DNA of 64,000 bases, taken from assembly GCA_012932295.1 (NCBI GenBank), contig JAAONU010000014.1, forward strand, positions 34,689,977 through 34,753,976. The letters run 5' to 3'. The notes beneath the pieces were generated by a model. That model did not search any database, was not told the DNA's origin, and worked only from the letters and a program-made list of their open reading frames with translations. Positions 10,701-20,516 of the stretch are shown here, piece after piece. This stretch comes from Cyclina sinensis (lineage: Eukaryota > Mollusca > Bivalvia > Venerida > Veneridae). How positions within the stretch are numbered: position 1 is the stretch's first letter; every line of letters starts with the position of its first letter. The translations under genes and the position numbers were made by a program.

Positions 10701-12759
10701 ATTTTCAAAGTTTTCCCTATATACAATGTAAGCCTATGTAAAATCAATTGACCCCCGGGGCAGGGCCAAATTAGACCCCAGGAGCATAATTTGAACAACT
10801 TGGTAGAGGTCCACTAGACAATGCTACACACCAAATTATAAGGCTCAGGGCCATGTGGTTTCAGACAAAAAGATTTTCAAAGTTTTCCTTTCAGTTGCCA
10901 TAGCAACCAGAGTTCTTGATGGAATTGAATTTTTTGAACAACTTTGGTAGAGCTTCATGCAACGAATATCCCAGGCATGTTTCGTCAATGTTGGCTTAGC
11001 GGTTTTGGAGGAGATGTCATTTAAGTCAAATTGTTGACGACGCACGCTGACAAGATGCCGGACAATCAAAGATCCCAAAAGCTCACCCTGAGCAGTGCTC
11101 AGATGAGCTAAAAATCTAAGCCTTATGGTCTATGAGTTATCAGCTACATTAAAGTTTTTTGCATGACACTGACCAGGCTGACTCAGTCACCATAAGATTT
11201 GACCTTTTTCTTTGAAAACAGATGAGCTAGAAATAACTTAAATCCACACCTGCCACATAAAACACAAAATTAATCTGCACAGTTGAAATCAGTTGTTATT
11301 GTTTTTTAACTTGTCTAACACCCTGTAACGTTTCTTTTAATACTACAGGAAGCTTCCAGGGAGTTCCAGCACTTGACAACCTTCCCCACATATAAAAAGT
11401 CACGTCTCACCCTGTAGTATTAGCTGAGAACTTTAAATGTGTAAAGTACATTCTTTAATCATGAAGGAATTATATATGGAACCATAATTTAAATCATAAC
11501 ATGCAATACTGTTGCACAAAACATATAAATTGCTGTATGGAGTAAATTTAAAACTGACATTCATACCTGTCTGTAAGGAAACTGATTCCATCCAAATTGA
11601 TGCTTTTAATCGCTGGAAGACCCTTAGCTAAAAATTTAACACCAGAGTCTTGTAAGAACATGCAGTGTGAAAAGTTGAGATGGGACAACTTTTTACATTT
11701 GACTAAATGTTTCAAACAATTTGTCTTCAAGTTATCACACCCTTCTACATTAATCTTCATCAGATCTGAGCAGTTCTCCGCTAAGCACTGAATCATATCT
11801 CCCGAAAGACTATCACAGAATCCGAAGTCAATATCCTGTATCCCAGGGCAACATTCCGTAAATATGGCAACTTCTGCACGTGTAATATTAACTCTCCCAC
11901 TTATGACTAATCTTTTAAGCAATGGTGCTCTTCGCATCACCCACAACAAGTTTAAACTGGAAAGATGTGGACGTCTACTAAAATCAAGACTTTTCCAAAG
12001 ACTGTGATCTAATGAAATTTGTCGCCACTTACGACAAACTGGTGCCACATTCTGACAGAGCTCTTGAGTTGATAAGTATGAAAATATTTTCACGATCAGC
12101 TCATCAGGCAGATCGTGAAAAACACTTCCCTCACATCCTGACTTGGACATTAATTTGTCAATATTTGTAAAAGGAAGGTATTCAAAGGTTTTCAGATTCC
12201 TAGTCACCCACAAATCGCCAATATGTTCAGGATGTACACTTGCATTCATACTAAATTCATTTACTTTTTCAGAATTGTTCACATCCAAACCTCCAGTGTT
12301 ACAACCAGTGGGAACATCTGCATTTTTAACTCCATTTTCTGCAACTGAATGTTTGTCTTTCTCATCACCCACACACTCTATATCTAATGAAGTAACTAGT
12401 TTTATCCTCTCCTCTGTACCATTACTTTGCAGACAAATAGATTCTGCAACATTCTCACTTATGCCAAAATTATTCATACTGGCAATCACATCCCCTTCCT
12501 CCATAAGAAAAGACTTTGATCCCGATGCAATTCTTGCAACATCATCGGAAGGACCACCAGTATTCCCATCGCTGCTATCCTTTGTTTCTGCCATATAACC
12601 ATCCTGCTCCTTATGTCCATTACTTTCAACATTTGCTGACACTTTTACTTCAACAGCCTCTTCATTAAAGGTTTCTGATTCATGTTTACTTTTAAGATTT
12701 TTACATGATTCTGAGCTTTTAGCACAATTCAAAACTTCACTTGGTTCATGGCATTCCAT
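1700..12759 (-). CDS. F-box/LRR protein (FBXL-type), six coding exons
   Basis: Predicted substrate-recognition subunit of an SCF ubiquitin ligase: the F-box would bind Skp1 and the leucine-rich repeats the target. Coding exons in transcript order are 12759-11567, 7763-7592, 6362-6199, 5583-5497, 3299-3185 and 1789-1700. Every junction has AG/GT signals and the phases agree (2, 0, 2, 2, 0), giving about 606 residues. Residues 1-200 are acidic, Ser/Asn-rich and look disordered. The F-box is near 213-258 (HDLPDELIVKIFSYLS, then VCRKWRQISLDHSLWKSLDF). Cysteine-type LRRs follow (CDSLSG, CDNLKT, GAEISDAGIQQLARC, LSECSAVND, LSWCWFITDTGL), and a short charged tail ends in EEFVHD. The start is the first ATG. 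TTTTAAGTCAG just upstream could be a 5'UTR splice acceptor. I cannot assign a specific FBXL orthologue. The F-box and splicing are seen directly; the ligase role is family knowledge. Confidence 0.88.
3185..3299 (-). CDS. F-box/LRR gene, coding exon 5 (LRR)
   Basis: The acceptor is TTGTTTCAG/TAACTT and the donor ATCAG/GTACTC; length 115 bases. The translation runs CNLEMLDLLGIDRICGECLA and ends TKLKFLDLRQCNQ. The first base completes a Cys codon with exon 4. It leaves in phase 0, as the last exon requires. Confidence 0.86.
4077..4960 (+). repeat. Bivalve hairpin-ended element, copy E1 (in F-box intron)
   Basis: Starts with AAACAAGAGGGG and a degenerate GGCCAT-type hairpin, then GATCGCTCACCTGAGTAC. 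Internal units contain 'gaccccagggacattatttg', 'tggtagaggtccactaga' and 'ccttgtggtttcagacaag'. It ends with GCCATGGCAACCAGAGTTCT, an 'aggaggagatg' block and AGCTCACCTGCACTTTATGC. The same order of blocks occurs in the copies at 8846-11113 and, inverted, at 50484-51806. No coding capacity, so it is non-autonomous. The superfamily is not certain. Confidence 0.75.
5041..5207 (+). repeat. 46-bp minisatellite made of two 23-bp half units
   Basis: About 3.6 copies of a 46-base unit starting at 5041, 5087, 5133 and 5179. Each unit is two diverged 23-base halves, one starting ATCCTATTGGAATAAGAGCA and the other AACCTATCTGAATAAGAGCA. It lies in an intron of the F-box gene between coding exons 5 and 4. 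Confidence 0.85.
5497..5583 (-). CDS. F-box/LRR gene, coding exon 4 (LRR)
   Basis: An 87-base exon with acceptor ACATTGCAG/GTGTGG and donor GCTG/GTATGT. It reads CGIHLKELALSWCWFITDTG followed by LVSLVDHC, one canonical cysteine-containing LRR. One base completes the codon from exon 3 and two are left for exon 5. Confidence 0.86.
5609..5745. repeat. Hairpin MITE-like repeat, intronic copy
   Basis: Shares long near-identical blocks with 21292-21424: GATTTCAATATCAAAATACA, then AGAGCCTGGT, GGCTGGCCTGGCTC, AATCACTTTC and CCAGCAGGTTAA. The related copy has 10-base arms (GTATAGAGCC/GGCTCTATAC) that could fold into a hairpin. This copy lies about 25 bases upstream of exon 4 of the F-box gene. Confidence 0.8.
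6199..6362 (-). CDS. F-box/LRR gene, coding exon 3 (LRRs)
   Basis: The acceptor is TCATTTAG/GATTTA and the donor GC/GTAAGT. The exon has 164 bases, entering in phase 0 and leaving two bases over. The translation starts DLKNLVSLRLRKGSDFTADG and later has LHFLNLSECSAVNDLVVLDM, two further LRRs. It contains no usable ATG near its start, so an ORF scan misses it; it was found by frame and splice-site continuity. Confidence 0.85.
6540..6615 (+). repeat. tRNA-like (SINE head) relic
   Basis: A degenerate A-box (TGACTCATTGG) is followed about 50 bases later by a B-box-like GAGTTCAAATCTC. It lies in an F-box intron. The rest does not fold into a convincing tRNA, so this is probably the remains of a tRNA-derived SINE. 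Confidence 0.35.
7592..7763 (-). CDS. F-box/LRR gene, coding exon 2 (LRRs)
   Basis: The acceptor CTTTCAG/TGCAGT supplies one base to complete the codon left by exon 1 (Ser), and the exon continues AVTGLVGHHYLYLEEVELDG. The donor is AAAG/GTAAAT in phase 0. It carries two LRR units (LEEVELDGAEISDAGIQQLA and LKHLGISFCECLTDMSLEYL). Entry and exit phases fit both neighbouring exons. Confidence 0.87.
8030..8520. repeat. Degenerate low-complexity tandem repeats with an 18-base poly-G run
   Basis: Diverged units of roughly 100 bases alternate an A-rich block (caaaataaagag, aaacaaaagaaaac) with a G-rich block (gtggggtaggggtg) and a GTACCTACTCAT-type core. An uninterrupted run of 18 G lies at 8474-8491. 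It is in the first large intron of the F-box gene. Confidence 0.65.
8560..8843 (+). repeat. Partial bivalve element copy E0, host of the nested copy E2
   Basis: Internal-unit fragments of the same family: 'ttggaagaggtctactagag', 'agaagatttttaaagttttt' and 'agacaatgctatacaccaaa'. It stops abruptly at 'ccaaacat', where the hairpin end of copy E2 begins. This indicates that E2 inserted into, or next to, an older copy. Confidence 0.65.
8846..11113 (+). repeat. Bivalve hairpin-ended element, copy E2, with 166-bp internal tandem repeats
   Basis: The left end has a perfect 7-base-arm hairpin GGGCCAT/G/ATGGCCC at 8852-8866 and then GCTCACCTG. Inside are several tandem units of about 166 bases; for example 'gcctatgtaaaatc' recurs at 9281, 9447 and 9619. 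Each unit has a 'gacccc...gggcataatttg' block and a 'ggtagaggtccactagacaa' block. The right end has the CATAGCAACCAGAG block and AGCTCACCCTGAGCAGTGCT, then TGAGCTAAAA. It is interrupted by a foreign 0.6-kb segment at 9785-10387. Confidence 0.75.
9785..10387. mobile_element. About 600-bp insertion inside element E2, possible 5-bp target duplication
   Basis: The sequence departs from the 166-bp repeat pattern exactly here and resumes afterwards. Both sides carry GATAT (9780-9784 and 10388-10392), consistent with a 5-base target-site duplication. The insert has no obvious terminal inverted repeat. It contains a TGACGTCA at 9945-9952 and a 110-codon open frame (from 10118, running past the insert edge) that I do not trust as a gene. 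The element class is unknown. Confidence 0.55.
11567..12759 (-). CDS. F-box/LRR gene, coding exon 1 (N-terminus, F-box, first LRRs)
   Basis: Begins at ATG 12759-12757 and ends in a donor reading ACAG/GTATGA, leaving two bases of a codon. It encodes 397 residues: the acidic disordered N-terminal part, the F-box and about five LRRs. The reading frame runs a few codons past the donor (RYECQF, then stop), which is intron readthrough. The following intron of about 3.8 kb contains the nested element cluster at 8.5-11.1 kb. Confidence 0.88.
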
Positions 12760-13339
12760 ACTGACTTAAAACCAACAGACAGACTCATAATGCATATACC
12801 GGTAAGACAAATTTTTATAGAAATTAATGCTGTTTTTAAACTTTTTTTATGTGTGTGATGAAAGTCTTTGAAAGTCAACTGCTGATTATACAGATTCCTT
12901 TTTTCATTTCATTATCTTTTGAAGACTGCCTCCCACATTTTTTCTTGTTTATAGACATCTTGTCCTATGCTGTAAGGTTTGGTATGTTTCTGAAACGATA
13001 ACCATCAAGTTTAAATAACTGTTACTATATAGTATATTATCACTCAGGAATGACAGGGATGTGAACAAGATTCTAACAAAATCACCTGGAAAGCAGAGTA
13101 CACATACACAAACTTTGAAAAGTACTGATTCAACTGCTAAGACCAAAGGAGTGGTGGATATCCCAATATGTCATAAGGTATTTATTATTATTTCAATACA
13201 CAATGTTTAAAGACAGCCTAAGAACTTCTTGTATCTGACAAGATTTAAATTACGGAACAAGGGCTATCAGTGATCACGTGTCACCTGATGATAGCCAATT
13301 AAGCAGTTGTATTGAGAAGTGATTGGACAGTTTGTTGGC

Positions 13340-14075
13340 TAAAACCCCTTTTTTTATATAACGGCCCGAACTCAGCCAAAAATCATTCAACCAAACACCT
13401 GTTAAATATGCCCAAGTACTTGAGGTACCGATCAATCCTGTAACATTTCAATCAAATTGCCTTAGTAGTATAAGAGAAGTAGTCCAGACAAACTTTAAAA
13501 ATAAAAATCATTAAAGGGCCATAACTCTGACAAAAATCATTGAACTGGAAAATGCTGACTATATGCACAACTAGACTTGGTACTGATCATTCCTGTAAAG
13601 TTTGGATGAAATTGCACCAGTAGTTTCTGAGGAGTAGTCCGGACAAGTTTTGTGATGGACGGATAGACAGACAGACAGATGATGGAGAAGTGATCCCTAT
13701 ATGTTACAGCTACTTTGTAGCATGTTGCAGCTACTGTGAAGCCTGCAACACAAAAATCATTATTAGGCCAAAATGCCTTTTCCATTCAAGGGCCATAACT
13801 CAGCCTTAAATCATTCAACCACACCCATTAGATATGCGAAAGTACTTGAGGTACTGATCAATCCTGTAACATTTCATTTAGATTCCATTAGTAGTAGTAA
13901 AATAAAATCATTGAAAATGCTGACTATATGCACAACTAGACTTGGTACTGATCATTCCTGTAAAGTTTGGATGAAATTGCACCAGTAGTTTCTGAGGAGT
14001 AGTCCAGACAAGTTTTGTGACAGATGGACAGACAGATGATGGAGAAGTGATCCCTATATGTCGCGGTTACTTTGT
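13340..14075 (+). repeat. Two tandem copies of a GGCCATAACTC-type interspersed repeat
   Basis: Copy 1 (about 13362-13760) and copy 2 (about 13789-14075) share 'tcattcaacca', 'agtacttgaggta', 'gatcaatcctgtaacatttc', 'aatgctgactatatgcacaa', 'agtttctgaggagtagtcc' and 'gatggagaagtgatccctat'. GACA repeats lie at 13665-13680. There is no coding capacity; it is one of the moderately repetitive families of this genome. Confidence 0.7.
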
Positions 14076-14579
14076 AATCTTTCACTGTTTAAGCTAACGT
14101 TATTTTGTTGAGCTATTTTGAGCTATTTTGGAAAGTATAATACTTTTGTGTAACTTCATGTCGGCCATATTAATTGTTTAAAATGAAATCAATTGGATAC
14201 ATTTTGAAACGTATATGCAATTATGGTTTATATAACCATTTTTCCAGTAATTATATTTGTTTTGTATATTAATAAAGGGATTGTATTGTTTACAGTACAA
14301 AAGATTGTTCATCCCCAGTCCCAGATACTCTATTCCCTACTGCTGAGACCACAGTAGCTGGCAACACAAAAATGAATAATTTTCAATAATCAACTGAGAT
14401 TTTAGGATGTTTTGATAGGGAAACAGTTTACCTTTCAATCCATGAATGTTTTATCAAATAAATTCATTAGTTTTTTATTAACTATCATTTTAACAAAGCC
14501 ACAAGATTCCTCAAGCAATAATCCTCCATATATTTTTTCTTTCAAAAGTTCAACATGAGTGAGGTAATTGCCATCACAA

Positions 14580-14705
14580 AGTCAGCTTCATATTTCACAG
14601 TAGCTGCAACATGCTACAAAAAAGGAATCACTTCTCCATCATCTGTCCAGCTGTCCGTCCATCACAAAACTTGCCCGGACAACTACTCAGAAACTACTGG
14701 GCCTT
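14580..14705 (-). repeat. Inverted fragment of the 13.3-14.1 kb repeat
   Basis: Read on the minus strand this matches the 3' half of the preceding repeats: 'gtttctgagtagttgtccgg', 'caagttttgtgatggacgga', 'gatggagaagtgattcc' and 'tagcatgttgcagctactgt'. Together with 13340-14075 it makes an inverted arrangement. Confidence 0.65.
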
Positions 14706-15870
14706 TAAGCTGTCATATCAACCTTATCTAAAGGTTGGATACATTCAGTTAAATATTGAAAATTATTCTTATTAATAACAAATTCACATCCTCACTTAAC
14801 ATACAGTCTGTATTGAAAAATCAATAAATGACATTGTTGGATTTACACGACTTCGGTAAAAGCAATTTTCAACGGTAACACATTTTGGCTGAATCAAAAC
14901 TATACAAAATTTGTTACCATCAGAATATTTCAACCACCTAGTAAGTTGTCCTCTCTCTGAGCTTAACTCTTAAGTCTTTAATCCAAAGTTACTTGTTTTG
15001 AATACATCTGATCATTGCTAAAGTAATAAAACCCTAAGACTCTGATGCAAATCAGTTCTAAATCTCCATGAGCATGATGAGGGATTTGACACTTACAATA
15101 GATAAGTTTGGGTGAAGGGATATACCATCAATCTTTACCAAAAAAAACCCCATAAAATGCTGTTATTTTGCTCCAAGATATAAATATTTGAGACACTTTC
15201 ATCAAGTGAAACGTACGGAACCCTTCACTCGTGTACTACACTATCCGAAAATTACATTTATATCCGAAATTTGTATTACATTATTAATTCAACTTTATAT
15301 GTTCTGACAGCTTAAAATAATACATAGTAAGACTAAATAATAAAGAAATATAAATGTTACTTAGGGTGTTCCAGGTTTAATTTGAGTTGTCTTTAGAACG
15401 TCTTGAAAAGTAAAATCTAATTTAAAGTAGAGATATCAACAAACGCTTGACAAATGAATCCAAAGATTATAAAACACCAAACTTACACACCGTGTGGTGA
15501 ATAGAGCAATGGTACTTAGAAATGAATTCTTGAAAAAGAGAAATTTACTTTACTACTCATCAGTTAATAACGTGTAATATTAAAAATATTGACAGTACCA
15601 CAAATAAATGAAATAACGGAAAAGAAGGACGTGATGATGACGAGGTCTCTGAAACTCTGCAGGTCGTCTTATTTAAGATTACCTTTAGATTAAGACTTCA
15701 ACTTTCCGGTCTTTATATTTCATCTTCTGATTTAGCTATTGTAATTTCTTCACACCTGAAACTTCGAAAACAGAAGCTATATTCATTTCAGCATTTCAGG
15801 TTTTACCTTGTGGCTAGAATTTTCTTTGAAATAGATTTTAGTCCCTTACCTGTAATTGCACCGGAGTGGA
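14706..15870. other. Intergenic, nothing recognised
   Basis: AT-rich sequence upstream of the F-box gene, likely to include its 5' flank and perhaps untranslated first exon(s). None could be placed with confidence. Confidence 0.4.
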
Positions 15871-16670
15871 CTATATAGGTTTACCCCCGACTGTCTGTCT
15901 GTCTTACCATTTGTCCGTCTGTCCGTTCGAAAATCTGGATCTCGCGGTAACCTAAAAAAAACTGTATAAGTTAAGTTGATGGAACTTGGTCCTAGCAAAA
16001 TCATGTGAAACGAACAACTTCCACAATTCTAGGACTATAGATTTGAAACTTGGTGTGCGTTATCACCAATAAGTGTAGATGCGCGTGACCATCTTTTTAT
16101 GCCCAACCACCAATGGGCGCTCTGCGGTTTTATAGCCCGTGATAGCAAAATCTTGTTACGCCACATACTTCCACATTTTTAGGACTAACGATCTAAAACT
16201 TGGTGTGTATGTTCACCGATATGTGAAGATGTGTGTGAATGTCTTTTTTATGAATGCCAATGACCGCTTTGCGGTTTTATGACCCGCCATAGCAAAATAT
16301 CGTGACAGGAACTATTTCCAAATTTCTTGGACTATCGATTGAAAGGTAAGTGTGCATGATCACCAATAAGTGTAAATGTGCCTGATGTGCTTTTTATATG
16401 CCCCGATGCCCATTTTGTGGTTTTACGGCTCGTCATAGCAAAATATTGTGATGCGAACTTTTTCCAAATTTCTAGGACTGTCGATTTGAAACATGGTGTG
16501 TATGTTCTCTAATAAGTGTCGATGTGTGTGATGTATTTTTCATGCAAGCCGATGCATGCTATTCAGTTTTACGGCCCGTCATAGCAAAATCTTGTGACGC
16601 GAACTTCTTCCACATCTCTAGGACTATAGATTTGAAACTTGGTGTGCAAGATCATTAATAAGTGTAGATT
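15870..16670 (+). repeat. Five tandem units of about 147 bp with a CTGTCTGTC leader
   Basis: Units begin at about 16020, 16169, 16313, 16461 and 16608 with a 'tccacaattctaggactata'-type start. They continue with 'gatttgaaacttggtgtg', 'caccaataagtgtagatg' and 'ccgtcatagcaaaatcttgt'. A leader with gtctgtctgtc and gtccgtctgtccg precedes them. This is a typical non-coding molluscan interspersed repeat with an internal tandem array. Confidence 0.8.
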
Positions 16671-16901
16671 AAACATTCTGTATCTCTACCTTTCTCTGAC
16701 AAGGCAGTATCTCGGGGCTGTTAATCACATTTAATGATAGCTGTAGTTAATTTTCAAAGAGGCACAGGTTGGGGACTCATGTGTGGCGAGTAACACCAGT
16801 TACTTGTTAGCTCTAGAACATCTCCGGAAATACACGTACGTGACTATTAAGTAACACTCTTAAAACAGTAAATTACCACGAAGAGGCCGTAAATAGAGCG
16901 C

Positions 16902-17005
16902 ACTATATAAAACACATTAACATAACGTTCCATATTCCGTTTTCTTCTAACATCCGTCACCAGTCTGTCTCGAATAATATATATTCGGCATTTCTACAAG
17001 ATGAA
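16902..17005 (+). promoter_or_regulatory. Possible TATA promoter with a tiny first coding exon
   Basis: A TATA-box-like CTATATAAAA starts near 16902. Roughly 95 bases later CTACAAGATGAAAG is followed by GTAATG, which could be ATG AAA G plus a splice donor. A perfect palindrome CGAATAATATATATTCG lies just before. No downstream exon was found on the plus strand, so this remains weak. Confidence 0.2.
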
Positions 17006-18690
17006 AGGTAATGAAACTTATGTGGATTGTTCTTTGCATAAGGTTCTTACAAAGATATGTTGAAAGATGAAATATAAAATTGCCTTCAAGAATCTAATAT
17101 AAAAAATAAATATAAAAAAGATAAAGTATGCTCTAGAGATCATTTTGGCCTATCTCAGTGGACCGCAATACATCCAGGAAATTCTTTAATAAACTCTTCG
17201 TGTCATAAACAGAATCACCGATAGCTCTGACATATAACTCGTAGCATTAGAAGTACCTAGCTGTCCTCCTCAAAGAATGTTTTATTAAAGGTCTTACTTT
17301 AACCCATGCATACAGGTATTATGTTTTACTAAAACGTTAAGGGAAAATTTTGAAGATCTATCTCCTTTTGAAACCGTTTGAAACATCAGTGTTAACATTT
17401 GACACTTGGACAAAAGTTATTGAAGTAACGTTCCTCAAAACTCACCCTGTCTCTAAGGGGTCTTTTTAATTTATATCTTAAAAAGAGTTTTTTTGTTAAA
17501 TGAAACACTATTAAAACTTTTCTCTGAAACCTGAGGGACAAGACATAAGACATTTTGCAAATCATTATTTACTTGCTTTCTATGAAGTTTGCTCGATTTT
17601 TCATCCAAGCTGACTTCTCTCAAAAGTGACTTCAGTTAATAAATAACTCATTGATGCAGACCTTCGAACATCAATTTCTAAATTGTCCCAGTCTACCTTC
17701 ATCGCGACCGTTTGTTCTATTTTCATGCTTCAGTAATGCAGTTTTAACGGCAAATATTGCTGTACAAACACATTTCAAGATTTCTTTATTTCAAACTCAG
17801 TATGCATTTGCATAATCATGAACAAATTACAAAATATGATACAAAAATACCGATCAGCATCTGCAGAGGATAACATTAAATAAAAATAAGAAAAAAATAA
17901 TTATAAACGACGAACAGTCTTTATTAATAAGCATGTCATGTTTCAATCCTGTTCGACCATTCGAAATTATAGGCGTTAATCATCAAAATTGCCTCTTACT
18001 TTTTATGATGACCACTGACCTTCTTTCTTTTGTGATTTAGACCTTTGATCTTCCAAAGTAGGCTCTATCACATATTTATCTCACTGTAGTTTCATTTACT
18101 TTTTTTCATATAAAATTTACGACAACTGTGTGACAGGTTTGATTCTTTAGGACAGTTATTATATTGATAGTTATTACATTGGTTTTCACAGCGATTCCTA
18201 TAAAAAGGATTAGCTGTTCTGTTATTTCGTCATATATAAAGTAGTTTCATGGACGTTTTAAAAGACAGAATTCCTCTATATATACCCCGACGCAGTTACC
18301 TTCCCTGACAAGCGTGTTCTGAAATGAATTTGAGTAGTACATTTAATGACGATCTCTTTTCGGTTCTGGTTTCAAGTAGACAGAAGGCAGTTAGAGTTTT
18401 TACAGTTTATTGGTTTTAATTTTTGTATAAGATGTAATATATACCGGAACTGAACTAGATATGTGTTGTGCCTGTTTGTAATTTTTCTCATAACCTTTAA
18501 ATGTACTTCTAAATGACTTCCTTCTTTATTTGTCGATTTCTGCATCACTCGTTGGAAATTCTTCTTTGTTTCATCATTTTGTTGTATGCAATTTCTAATA
18601 TATATATAACGACATATAATTATGTGATACCTGCCGGCAATCCGAGAATTATGTGGCGCCATGTTTTTTATTCAAGGTCACATCTTACGC
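17006..18690. other. Intergenic, nothing recognised
   Basis: AT-rich unique-looking sequence. Open frames are short and lack coding character or recognisable motifs. Confidence 0.45.
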
Positions 18691-18772
18691 TCAGTCTAGG
18701 ATTTGAACCTGATATCTTCTTCACCGAAAGCAAATCACCATCCACTGAGCTACTGAAGTCCACATGACAACT
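18691..18772 (-). repeat. tRNA-like sequence, probable SINE head or tRNA pseudogene
   Basis: On the minus strand an A-box-like TAGCTCAGTGG (18752-18742) and a near-perfect B-box GGTTCAAATCC (18709-18699) are correctly spaced. The anticodon arm (around TTTGCTTTCGGTGAAGA) is mismatched, so a functional tRNA is unlikely. Confidence 0.5.
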
Positions 18773-19423
18773 CCATGTTACAAAATAAACAGGTACCTTC
18801 AGTCTGTGGTTAGGCTGAGTGTTTGAACTGATTACTTCGAAAGATATAAAGACTACGTGTTGAGTAACTGTTTGAATATTTATTTCTGATTATCAACATA
18901 CATCTTTATGAAGTATATGGCAGTTTTATATTATTTCCATGTCCTCGCGCAATACTATGGTAAAATATGACTTATCTAACATAGTCAATCTAGAGACCTT
19001 TTGGTAGTGCTATTAAGTTAATTTATTAATTACTTTTTGAAAAAAAGTACATTTCAGATGAAAGTCTGTGTATGAACTGAACTGCGTTAAACTAAGAAGA
19101 CCTTATGAAGTTCTTCATTTCTTTATATTATCATTTTGATGACTGACAATCTTTGTAATCTATCTTGAAGTTGAATGACACGTTGCACAAATAATAGGCT
19201 ATTTTAGAATTGGTCGAATTTATGGACATAAACAAATGTTATAAATACTCTTGGTAAGAGAGTTAAGAGCTGATCAGTTCCATCAGATGTCTCTGAAACC
19301 TGGGTGTTGTGTTAAATGAAATCATCAAAAGACAACGTTGTAGTCTGTTGTCACTACGTCATACTTACCCTAGTATTGCACTTGGACATCGATTTTAATA
19401 TTTTCTCCGAGTCTTGCGCTTTT

Positions 19424-19634
19424 TTAACACATTTATGCCTAATGGATTATGCCATCCTTATCAGTTGGAGGAGTCCATTTTCCATTAAAAGGGTTTCCGG
19501 TATAATTTTTCAAAGAAAGTCCTTCATGCAAACAGTTTAGACCCTGATCAAACGCCACATTCTGCGGCGTCTGATCTGGGTCTGCACTGTTTGCCTCAGT
19601 CTACTTTTGTAGAAGACAGACATTAATGGGTTAA
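19424..19634 (+). mobile_element. MITE with TTAACCCATT-type terminal inverted repeats, copy 1
   Basis: Starts TTAACACATTTATGCCTAAT and ends in an imperfect inverse (cagacattaatgggttaa). Internal blocks GGATTATGCCATC, TTATCAGTTGGA, GAGTCCATTTTC, GTCTGATCTGG and CTGCACTGTTTGCC are shared with 29997-30226. About 211 bp and non-coding. Confidence 0.75.
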
Positions 19635-20464
19635 CAAAGACGTCCATAAAACAAAAGACATGAAGTATATTAATTGGTTGTTTTTCGTTGACATGAACAG
19701 AGAACAATTACGTCATAATATACGCACTGGAAAAATTTCCTGTTACATTAAAAACTTCTTAAAGAACTTCATAATTTCAACAAAATGAAACAGCGATAAC
19801 AGATGATAAATGTGTTAACACATTGTATTAAGAACTAACGAAACTTAAAACTATTTTCCTACTACATATTAATTGAGGAAAGGCGAAAACCTGCTATATA
19901 TATCTTTAATTCACACCTGTCAGAATATCTTCCCGTTTGTCTACTTATATTCCTTATTATATTTATAAACAGTGTAATGAACATCAAACAAATAATATTT
20001 TTAATTGATATAATCATTGAAATTCAGCAGTGACATACATTCTCTTAATCCCTACTTAGCAAAGCATAAACATAATAAAATTAACAAATGAAATCATCTA
20101 ATTAGCTAAAAAATAAGGACAATTAAACTCTTATGTCACCTATGTTGGCTGTATAACTGGTATTTTTCTCTATGGCTTTAGGAACGTTGCTGTTCAAATG
20201 TAGCTTACCACCTGGAAAAGAATTTATATGAAACATTTACACGTAAATTCAATGCAATAAGTAAGTACAGTTGCCTCTCTAGGCATAAAACAACTCTTGC
20301 TTTCAACACAAATGTATCAATTAAAAAAACTTAATATCGTTTATAATGTTTTGATTTCAGAGACAGAACTCTCTTGTCAACAGCTTTTGAGTTATACAGA
20401 ACGACAGTTCACCATTACAGAATGTTTTAGTGTATTTTCATTGTTCGCTTTCTATTTGTAGAAA

Positions 20465-20479
20465 ACGCGCGCGCGCTCG

Positions 20480-20515
<36 letters not shown>
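20465..20515 (+). repeat. CG/CA alternating microsatellite (Z-DNA type)
   Basis: A run of (CG)n with one interruption (CGCTCG) passes directly into (CA)n. About 50 bases are almost perfectly alternating purine-pyrimidine, the classic composition for left-handed DNA. The (CG)n half is unusual in a methylated AT-rich genome. Confidence 0.9.
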
Positions 20516-20516
<1 letters not shown>

